Shown: positions 1 to 4,888 of the stretch, piece after piece
Position numbering within the stretch: the first letter of the stretch is position 1
Layout of the letters: every line of letters starts with the position of its first letter
Assembly: GCA_030597945.1 (NCBI GenBank)
Contig: JAUVQW010000039.1
Coordinates: forward strand, 1-9,201
Reading direction: 5' to 3'
Source: Actinomycetes bacterium
Lineage (GTDB): Bacteria > Actinomycetota > Aquicultoria > CAJVYJ01
DNA length: 9,201 nt
Translations under genes and position numbers: made by a program
The notes under the pieces: model-generated
The model's database searches: none
What the model saw: only the letters and a program-made list of their open reading frames with translations
Told to the model about the DNA's origin: nothing

Positions 1-610
1 AGCCATTATTTTTTTTGTTTCGTCTTCTCAGTATCCATAAAGCGATAACTGCCAGGAACATTAATACCGGAATGAACCAGCCGATAGTTTTCAGGACTGA
101 AAGAATCGCATCCAAGTTTTGTCCGAAGAAAAAGCCGAGAATAAGTGCAATGATCGTCCAGCTGATTATTCCTGCCGTTGAGTAAAGCAGAAAAACTCCG
201 TAATTCATGTGTGCCGCACCGGCAAGCGTAGTAACAAAAGCTTTTAAGCCGGCAATAAATCTTCCGATAAAGACTGTTTTAGACCCATGTGAATCAAAAT
301 AATCTTCAGCTGACTTTACGTGTTTTCTATCAATATGCAAACGATCCGCCAGCCCCTCGATGAGCGGTCTGCCTCCATAACGACCAAGCCAATAACCTAC
401 GTTATTTCCAACGATCCCTCCGATGGTTGCAACAAGAAATACCAAGACGATATCGAATTCGCCTGTGGCCGCGAAAAATCCCGCCGCTACGACTATGACT
501 TCCCCCGGGAGAAACAATCCGACAAAAGGAATATTCTCAAGAGCGGCCGCTAAAAAAAGAAAAACATATCCAAAACGGACAAAATACTCGGATGCAAGAT
601 TTGGGATCAT
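1..610 (-). CDS. DedA-family integral membrane protein (C-terminus beyond the left edge)
   Basis: A polytopic inner-membrane protein of the DedA/VTT (SNARE-associated) family. Members are linked to membrane homeostasis, proton-dependent transport and lipid scrambling; the substrate here is unknown. The visible 203 residues begin at an ATG whose last two bases overlap the nadC stop in an ATGA arrangement, so translation is probably coupled to nadC. Visible family marks are a re-entrant hydrophobic N-terminus with PFVGLFLPGE at about 28-37, GNNVGYWLGR at 68-77, and GRFIAGLKAF at 116-125, followed by long hydrophobic helices and a basic tail (RRRNKKNN, 195-202). The usual RFxPGxR motif reads RFIAGLK, and the usual GD before GY reads GN, so some canonical charged residues are replaced. 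No stop codon is reached, but the basic tail suggests that few residues are missing. The family call is firm; the physiological role is not. Confidence 0.85.
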   Translation of the reverse strand, partial: MIPNLASEYFVRFGYVFLFLAAALENIPFVGLFLPGEVIVVAAGFFAATGEFDIVLVFLVATIGGIVGNNVGYWLGRYGGRPLIEGLADRLHIDRKHVKSAEDYFDSHGSKTVFIGRFIAGLKAFVTTLAGAAHMNYGVFLLYSTAGIISWTIIALILGFFFGQNLDAILSVLKTIGWFIPVLMFLAVIALWILRRRNKKNNG

Positions 611-1461
611 CTGCCGTACTCTCTGACCTCAACTACATCTAAAGCTATGTCCAGAGGCATTGCCGCCATCGTGATAGATCCAACAGCTATTCTATCCACT
701 CCGCTAAGCGCAAGTTTTCTTACATTTTCCAGACTTACGCCGCCTGACACTTCCAACAAGACTCTTCCTCCCACCATTCCCACCGCTTCCTCGATCATTT
801 CGATATCCATGTTGTCTAACATGATTATATCGGGATTTGCGTCCAAGGCCTCGCGTAATTGCGATAGGTCTTCCACTTCTATTTCGATCACACTCAAGTT
901 TTTTCCTGATTCTATGGCTATCTTCAAGCTATCGACCGCCATCAAGTGATTGTCTTTAATCAGTACTTGATCAAAAAGGCCACTTCGATGATTTGAGCCT
1001 CCACCTACGCGGACCGCATATTTTTCAAATACGCGAAGTCCCGGATGTGTCTTTCTCGTGTCAAAAATTTTTGCTTTTGTGCCCTCGATCTCCCTTACGA
1101 ATTTTTTCGTTATCGTCGCAATACCTGAAAGATAAGAAAGAAAATTTAGGCTCGTACGCTCTCCCGCTAAAATTGATAACATCGATCCCTCAATATCGGC
1201 AATGCTTTCACCGACACCTACCATATCACCGTCTAAAAGGTGAGCGCTAAATTCGAGGTTGCTATCGATCCTTTGAAAGATCGCCTCTGAGATTTCTATG
1301 CCGGCGACTACTCCCGCGGACTTTGTGGTGATCGTCGCCTTACAGGCAGTCGATGAAGAGATAACAGCCTTGGATGTGATATCTCCTTTTTCACCAAGAT
1401 CTTCATCAATGGCCTGATCGATCAATCTTAGAAAAATAGGATTTTCCTTTAGTTCTTTCAA
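607..1461 (-). CDS. nadC: Quinolinate phosphoribosyltransferase (nicotinate-nucleotide pyrophosphorylase, carboxylating)
   Basis: Cytoplasmic enzyme that joins quinolinate and PRPP to give nicotinate mononucleotide, CO2 and pyrophosphate, the entry into the NAD salvage/de novo trunk. Its 284 residues match the normal family length. The N-terminal open-faced domain is followed by an alpha/beta barrel. Hallmarks are ERTSLNFLSYLSGIAT (101-116), the PRPP/quinolinate-binding DTRKT (134-138), GGGSNHR (153-159), KDNH (169-172), the acidic EVE (195-197), LDN (215-217) and SGG (239-241). The start is TTG: upstream in frame the codons run GAT-GAT-GAT to a TAA with no other start, and an AGGGAAG ribosome site sits 8 bases before the TTG. 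Two ATGs just upstream are out of frame and end at once. It lies 46 bp after nadB and overlaps dedA by 4 bases, so the three genes form one operon. Confidence 0.96.
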   Translation of the reverse strand: MKELKENPIFLRLIDQAIDEDLGEKGDITSKAVISSSTACKATITTKSAGVVAGIEISEAIFQRIDSNLEFSAHLLDGDMVGVGESIADIEGSMLSILAGERTSLNFLSYLSGIATITKKFVREIEGTKAKIFDTRKTHPGLRVFEKYAVRVGGGSNHRSGLFDQVLIKDNHLMAVDSLKIAIESGKNLSVIEIEVEDLSQLREALDANPDIIMLDNMDIEMIEEAVGMVGGRVLLEVSGGVSLENVRKLALSGVDRIAVGSITMAAMPLDIALDVVEVREYGR

Positions 1462-1469
1462 ATCATCAT

Positions 1470-1476
1470 CTTCCCT
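1470..1476 (-). promoter_or_regulatory. Ribosome binding site that fixes the TTG start of nadC
   Basis: On the minus strand AGGGAAG lies 8 bases before the TTG start. The two nearby ATG codons (1469-1467 and 1466-1464) would be 0 and 3 bases away, too close for initiation, and they are out of frame with nadC. Spacing therefore supports TTG as the true start. Confidence 0.7.
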
Positions 1477-1507
1477 TTATTAAGCAAGGTTCTGATCGAG
1501 TAACTTT

Positions 1508-3040
1508 CTAGCCGACCCGATAATGGGCACCAACACTTTCAGTCCTTGCCAGTGCTTTTAATATTATCTCCCCAGAGAGGTCGATCATATTTTGAACCTC
1601 CCACGCAGCCGGATTATCAAACTGACGACCATATAGCCCATCTTTCCAGCGACTGATCTCGCTTTCAGCAAAAAACAAGCCTTCGCTATCTCTTACTATT
1701 CCTACGTTAGACGTCATTAATTTTCTAAGATCTGCTCTAATATTTTCTAACTGGCCGCTTTCAACTGGACTATGCCCCTTTTCAATAAGATCCTCTTTAC
1801 CATTTACCTTTGCCGGCAGATTATCTAAGATATTCAACGTAGCCCGCCTGCTAAAGACAAGGCCTTCCAAAAGAGAGTTGCTTGCCAGACGATTTGCGCC
1901 ATGAACTCCGGTAGAAGCTACTTCTCCACACGCGAATAATCCCTCTATGCTAGTCCTTCCAAGAAGGTCTGTTTTTACGCCACCGATCATATAGTGTGCT
2001 GCAGGTGATATAGGAATCCGATCTTTCTTAAGATCATAGCCATATTCTTTTAAGTACTTATAGATGCCGGGAAATCTCGATCGTAACTTGCTTACCTCGA
2101 TGTGCGTCGCATCTAGGAAAATATGGTCGGTATCGTCTCTTTTCATCACCTCGACCATCGCTCTACAGACAACATCTCTTGGCGCAAGGTCCGCCAGCCT
2201 ATGCACGCTTACCATAAATCTGTCCCCTCTTTTATCCCTCAAATAAGCACCTTCACCCCTGATTGTCTCAGAAATCAAAAACCTTGGGTTTTGATCGAAA
2301 TAAAAGGAAGTAGGATGAAATTGAATAAATTCTAGGTTTTCCATGCGGGCTCCAGCCCTCATAGTCATTGCAAATCCGTCGCCTGTAGCCATTATCGGAT
2401 TGGTAGTCAAATCAAAGATCTGACCCATACCACCTGTGGCCAGCATTGTTGCAGCGGCCAGATGAGCCTCGACGACCGACTTTTCGCTATCGAAGACTAA
2501 AGCCCCGACACACTTATCCCCAAGGGTAAGAAGATCGATAACAAAGCGATCTTGATGTAGCGTTAATCTTTTCTTTTTCGAAGCAGCCTTACCAAGAGTC
2601 GAAGCAATGACGCTTCCGGTCCCGTCGCCGGCGTGAAGGACTCTTGCCTTGGAATGACCACCCTCTCTTGCCAGCCTTAACTTCCCATTTTCTCGATCAA
2701 AATTCGCCCCTTGCTCGATCAAAAACTCTATCGCCTCTTTTGCCTCTTCGACTATGACCTTAACAGCTTCCCTGTCACTCAAATTGGCACCGACCTCCAT
2801 CGTATCCTCAAAATGGCTTTCGCTTGAATCATCGTCCCCGATTGCCGCTGCTATTCCACCTTGGGCAAACCATGTACTTGACTGCTTGATCTTTCCCTTT
2901 GTAAGAATGGTCGTCTCGAGCTCATCTCCGGCTATTAGAGCAGCCGTCAATCCGGCGATTCCACCGCCGATTATAAGAAGATCGCTAATTCTGGTCGGTA
3001 TTTGTTTTAGATCGAAATCAATCAGATATTGTCTATCCAT
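1508..3040 (-). CDS. nadB: L-aspartate oxidase
   Basis: Flavoenzyme that oxidises L-aspartate to iminoaspartate, the substrate that NadA condenses into quinolinate. Oxygen or fumarate can act as electron acceptor in the family. The 510 residues show the FAD dinucleotide motif GGGIAG (25-30), FAQGGIAAA (58-66), REGGHSKAR (125-133) with HAGDGTG, FHPTSF (241-246), SETIRGEGAYLRD (257-269), LAPRDV (285-290), AAHYMIGG (347-354) and the FAD-contacting GANRLASNSLLEGL (381-394). These include the expected active-site His242, Arg288 and His349. This pattern separates it from succinate dehydrogenase/fumarate reductase flavoproteins. The C-terminus ends in ESVGAHYRVG, slightly shorter than many homologues. 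The ATG start is preceded by AAGAGA and an extended -10 promoter about 24 bp upstream. It is the first gene of a nadB-nadC-dedA operon; nadA is absent here. Confidence 0.96.
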   Translation of the reverse strand: MDRQYLIDFDLKQIPTRISDLLIIGGGIAGLTAALIAGDELETTILTKGKIKQSSTWFAQGGIAAAIGDDDSSESHFEDTMEVGANLSDREAVKVIVEEAKEAIEFLIEQGANFDRENGKLRLAREGGHSKARVLHAGDGTGSVIASTLGKAASKKKRLTLHQDRFVIDLLTLGDKCVGALVFDSEKSVVEAHLAAATMLATGGMGQIFDLTTNPIMATGDGFAMTMRAGARMENLEFIQFHPTSFYFDQNPRFLISETIRGEGAYLRDKRGDRFMVSVHRLADLAPRDVVCRAMVEVMKRDDTDHIFLDATHIEVSKLRSRFPGIYKYLKEYGYDLKKDRIPISPAAHYMIGGVKTDLLGRTSIEGLFACGEVASTGVHGANRLASNSLLEGLVFSRRATLNILDNLPAKVNGKEDLIEKGHSPVESGQLENIRADLRKLMTSNVGIVRDSEGLFFAESEISRWKDGLYGRQFDNPAAWEVQNMIDLSGEIILKALARTESVGAHYRVG

Positions 3041-3063
3041 ATTTTCTCTTTTTTGCCGCTCAA

Positions 3064-3072
3064 ATTATATCA
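3064..3072 (-). promoter_or_regulatory. Extended -10 promoter of the nadB-nadC-dedA operon
   Basis: The minus strand reads TGATATAAT, a perfect TATAAT (3069-3064) with the upstream TG of extended -10 promoters. No good -35 hexamer is present 16-18 bases upstream, as expected for an extended -10 type. Transcription would start near 3057, giving a short leader of about 17 bases before the nadB ATG. The same nonamer occurs before the response-regulator gene. Confidence 0.6.
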
Positions 3073-3079
3073 GATTAAG

Positions 3080-3292
3080 AAAGCGTGGAGGGAGTCTTAT
3101 GATAGAGATGAGAGAGCAGAAAGTTGAAAGCGGATTTGGAGGAAACAGTCATAAGAGCGTTAGAAGTAAGAATGGGGGTTAAAATATTTGAAGAGCCGAG
3201 GTGCGTCGACTAAAGAGTCGATTCCCGTAATGACATTAATATCCGTTTTTCAATCTGCTTTCGGCTCTCTGCTTTCCTCCATCTTACGCTTT
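3080..3292. repeat. Interrupted inverted repeat in the nadB-ychF gap (MITE-like or extragenic palindrome)
   Basis: The 323-bp gap between the divergent genes nadB and ychF holds no credible gene. It does contain two arms matching in inverted orientation in four collinear blocks: AAAGCGT (3080-3086) with 3286-3292; GGAGG (3087-3091) with 3276-3280; AGAGAGCAGAAAG (3111-3123) with 3258-3270 at 12 of 13; and TTGAAA plus CGGAT (3124-3135) with 3241-3253. Unequal spacers separate the blocks. The inner region adds GTCAT/ATGAC (3148-3152 with 3230-3234) and a perfect 6-bp hairpin at 3206-3221. An 8-bp segment, AGAGCCGA (3192-3199), can pair with 3261-3268 and so competes with the outer arm. It could be a decayed mobile element or a structured regulatory region; no transposase or clear target duplication is visible. 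Confidence 0.55.
3206..3221. other. Small perfect hairpin inside the inverted-repeat element
   Basis: TCGACT, a four-base loop AAAG, then AGTCGA: a 6-bp perfect stem centred in the inverted-repeat element. No T-tract follows on either strand, so it is not a terminator. It would form the apex of a larger fold if the outer arms pair. Confidence 0.55.
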
Positions 3293-3305
3293 ACTTTTTT
3301 TTATG

Positions 3306-3334
3306 TTGTAAGTATTCATTTATAAATATATTAT
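3306..3334 (+). promoter_or_regulatory. Sigma-70-type promoter of ychF
   Basis: TTGTAA (3306-3311) and TATTAT (3329-3334) are separated by exactly 17 bases of A/T-rich DNA. A start near 3341 would give a leader of about 22 bases containing the AGGAGG site. The promoter lies just outside the right end of the inverted-repeat element. Confidence 0.6.
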
Positions 3335-3351
3335 CTTTAAGGCAAACTATT

Positions 3352-3357
3352 AGGAGG
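3352..3357 (+). promoter_or_regulatory. Ribosome binding site that fixes the TTG start of ychF
   Basis: A full consensus AGGAGG lies 6 bases before a TTG codon. The protein then begins MEIGLVGLPNAGKST, aligning with the normal YchF N-terminus, so TTG rather than a downstream ATG is the start. Confidence 0.85.
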
Positions 3358-3363
3358 AATTCT

Positions 3364-4440
3364 TTGGAAATCGGCCTCGTTGGTCTTCCCAATGCCGGAA
3401 AATCTACAATATTTAACGCTCTTACCAGTGCTAAAGCCGTCACTGCGAATTATCCCTTTACGACTATCGATCCGAATATCGGTGTAGCCGAAGTACCCGA
3501 TGACGATTTTGAGTCACTGGTCGAGCTGATGAAACCAAAAAAACGCGTTCCCACGGCCCTTCGTGTTGTAGACATAGCCGGCCTGGTAGAGGGAGCAAGT
3601 AAAGGCGAGGGTCTTGGAAACCAGTTTCTAGGCCATATAAGAGAAGTCGACGCCATCGCTCAAGTCGTAAAATGCTTTACCGACACGAGCGCCGATTCGA
3701 CCAGTAAAAGAGATCCGATAAGCGATATTGAGACCATTAATACCGAACTTGCTCTTGCTGACATTTCAACCTGCGAGAAAAGGGTTTTAAAGCTTACCAA
3801 GGAAGCAAGGTCAGGTGATAAGGAAGCATCAAGGCTTTTAGAGAATCTGAACGATTTAATTGATAATTTATCTAATGGAAGTCTTGCAAAAAATTTTCAA
3901 CACATAGATGACTTTAAAGATCTTCACCTGTTGACCGCAAAACCGATGCTATTTATCGCCAACGTTGACGAAGAAGCTTTCAAGAATAAAGATTTTTTAA
4001 TGAGTGAAGAGGTGATCGCTTACGGCAATGATCATAATAGTGACACCGTCATTGTAAGTGCCCGGATCGAAGAAGAGCTGGCCGAGCTCGATGATGAAGA
4101 AGCAGACATATTTAGAAGTGAGTTAGCTATTGACATCTCGGCCGTTGACGGGCTTATAAGAGCTGCTTACCATACATTGGGTCTTATGAGCTTCTTTACT
4201 GCCTCCAGCGAAGAGTGCCGGGCCTGGACGATTAAGCAAGGTTCAACGGCGGTTGAAGCGGCCGGCACTATCCATACTGACTTCGCAAAGGGGTTTATTA
4301 AGGCAGAAGTCATCGGTTTAGATATCTTAATAAGTGATAGTTCCTATCCTAAGGCAAGGGAGTTAGGACACGTCCGGCTCGAAGGAAAAGACTACATAGT
4401 AAAAAACGGTGACATAATCCACTTTAAATTCGCTGTTTAG
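3364..4440 (+). CDS. ychF: Redox-responsive, ribosome-associated P-loop ATPase YchF/OLA1
   Basis: Cytoplasmic Obg-family P-loop protein that, unusually for the group, favours ATP over GTP. It binds ribosomes and has been tied to stress responses and translation control. The 358 residues match the family's length. Visible are the Walker A GLPNAGKST (7-15), YPFTTIDPN (30-38), DIAG (70-73) followed by LVEGASKGEGLGNQFL, and NVDE (200-203). The last takes the place of the G4 motif NKxD, and this swap underlies the altered base preference. A helical, probably coiled-coil insert covers about 120-190. The C-terminal TGS domain has AWTIKQGSTAVEAAGTIHTD at 287-306 and ends LEGKDYIVKNGDIIHFKF. The gene stands alone, divergent from nadB and convergent with the kinase gene, with its own promoter and a TTG start. 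Confidence 0.96.
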   Translation: MEIGLVGLPNAGKSTIFNALTSAKAVTANYPFTTIDPNIGVAEVPDDDFESLVELMKPKKRVPTALRVVDIAGLVEGASKGEGLGNQFLGHIREVDAIAQVVKCFTDTSADSTSKRDPISDIETINTELALADISTCEKRVLKLTKEARSGDKEASRLLENLNDLIDNLSNGSLAKNFQHIDDFKDLHLLTAKPMLFIANVDEEAFKNKDFLMSEEVIAYGNDHNSDTVIVSARIEEELAELDDEEADIFRSELAIDISAVDGLIRAAYHTLGLMSFFTASSEECRAWTIKQGSTAVEAAGTIHTDFAKGFIKAEVIGLDILISDSSYPKARELGHVRLEGKDYIVKNGDIIHFKFAV

Positions 4441-4668
4441 ATTTTGACGATTTTTCAGCAACTTCCAGATGGCGATTGCTGAGCCTCCAAAAAGAAAGCT
4501 GCATCTCTATATAACTTTGACGAGCTATTATCTAGGAGTACTGTCGTTTCTTTTAAAAGGTCCGCTGATTAGCGTCAGCGGTCAAACTGAGTGTTTATCA
4601 TCCTTAGCGCCATTGATCCTTATGACTTTAAAGTAAGATCACTTGAAAAAGATAAAGATTGCTCGGAT
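4441..4668. other. Non-coding stretch downstream of ychF with two hairpins
   Basis: No credible gene on either strand. Two perfect 7-bp stems are visible: TCAGCAA/TTGCTGA at 4455-4482 (14-base loop) and CCGCTGA/TCAGCGG at 4562-4581 (6-base loop). Neither is followed by a T-tract, so they are not simple terminators. Both carry the TCAGC/GCTGA core, so the arms could also cross-pair. A palindrome CTTTTAAAAG sits at 4550-4559. If ychF transcripts end only at the terminator hairpin at 4677-4699, this is a 3' untranslated region of about 240 bases. Confidence 0.4.
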
Positions 4669-4699
4669 AAAAATGAAAAACGCCCGCCTGGGGCGTTTT
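4669..4699 (-). terminator. Intrinsic terminator, best on the minus strand, probably bidirectional
   Basis: AAAACGCCC and GGGCGTTTT (4677-4685 and 4691-4699) form a perfect 9-bp stem around a 5-base loop. Reading the minus strand, the stem runs into TTTTTCATTTTT, a strong U-tract. Reading the plus strand, only TTTT follows, then CCC. It would end the candidate small RNA and any kinase read-through on the minus strand, and may also stop ychF transcripts. Confidence 0.85.
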
Positions 4700-4816
4700 C
4701 CCTGCTTCTTTCGAAGCCGCAAAGGTTAGGAATGGAGAGAACTATTTTAGTGCCTGACTGCCATTTGTCAGGGTTTAAGATAAGAATGAACAATTTCGCC
4801 TAATAGTTCTTATCTG
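4670..4816 (-). ncRNA. Candidate regulated small RNA downstream of the kinase gene
   Basis: This stretch lies between a promoter-like array and a strong terminator and has no plausible reading frame. In minus-strand order it offers: stem-loop 1, AGATAAGAA (4815-4807) with TTCTTATCT (4786-4778), a perfect 9 bp starting at the predicted transcript 5' end; stem-loop 2, CCTGAC (4772-4767) with GTCAGG (4758-4753); a mostly unpaired pyrimidine-rich linker containing CTCTCC (4739-4734); stem-loop 3, GCTTC-GAAA-GAAGC (4717-4704), closed by a GNRA tetraloop only on this strand; then the terminator. AGAACTATT (4810-4802) can instead pair with AATAGTTCT (4746-4738), excluding stem-loop 1. Predicted length is about 147 bases. 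I recognise no known RNA family. The alternative is an unusually structured 3' untranslated region of the kinase mRNA. Whether a separate transcript exists is inference. Confidence 0.5.
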
Positions 4817-4822
4817 ATATTG

Positions 4823-4881
4823 ATTATGAAATAAACATTTGAAGATTTTGTGAACAAGTTGTGTAGAATTTGTGAAGATTT
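4823..4881 (-). promoter_or_regulatory. Four 11-bp direct repeats plus -10 box: response-regulator-type operator/promoter
   Basis: On the minus strand TTCACA, TACACA, TTCACA and TTCAAA start at strict 11-bp intervals; on plus coordinates the blocks are 4871-4876, 4860-4865, 4849-4854 and 4838-4843. Whole 11-base units also agree, sharing a T-rich start. Arrays of 11-bp direct repeats are the known binding format of PhoB/PhoP and related OmpR-class regulators, and TTCACA resembles the actinobacterial PHO-box core GTTCAC. A CATAAT (4828-4823) follows 9 bases after the last hexamer, so the last repeat takes the place of a -35 box. Transcription would start near 4816. The array begins 8 bp beyond the kinase stop. 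The periodicity is directly visible; the identity of the regulator is inferred. Confidence 0.6.
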
Positions 4882-4888
4882 GCAAAAA

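Noticed and set aside
320..626. Two plus-strand frames across dedA
   Set aside because: Antisense to a clear DedA-family coding frame, with no recognisable protein features.
2754..3182. 142-codon plus-strand frame over the nadB start and gap
   Set aside because: Antisense shadow of the nadB N-terminus running into the inverted-repeat region; no ribosome site or promoter, and low-complexity composition.
3190..3235. Possible tRNA or riboswitch in the nadB-ychF gap, suggested by the small stem and ATTCCC
   Set aside because: No acceptor stem, anticodon arm or T-loop consensus can be built, and no riboswitch core I know fits. The inverted-repeat element explains it better.
4600..4622. Direct repeat ATCCTTA, two copies 16 bases apart
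   Set aside because: Too short and only two copies; no promoter or gene nearby gives it meaning.
4591..4803. Open frame of 70 codons on the plus strand in the ychF-kinase gap
   Set aside because: It starts at GTG without a ribosome site, runs through the intrinsic terminator hairpin and the stem-loops, and shows no family resemblance. It is a chance frame over structured non-coding DNA.
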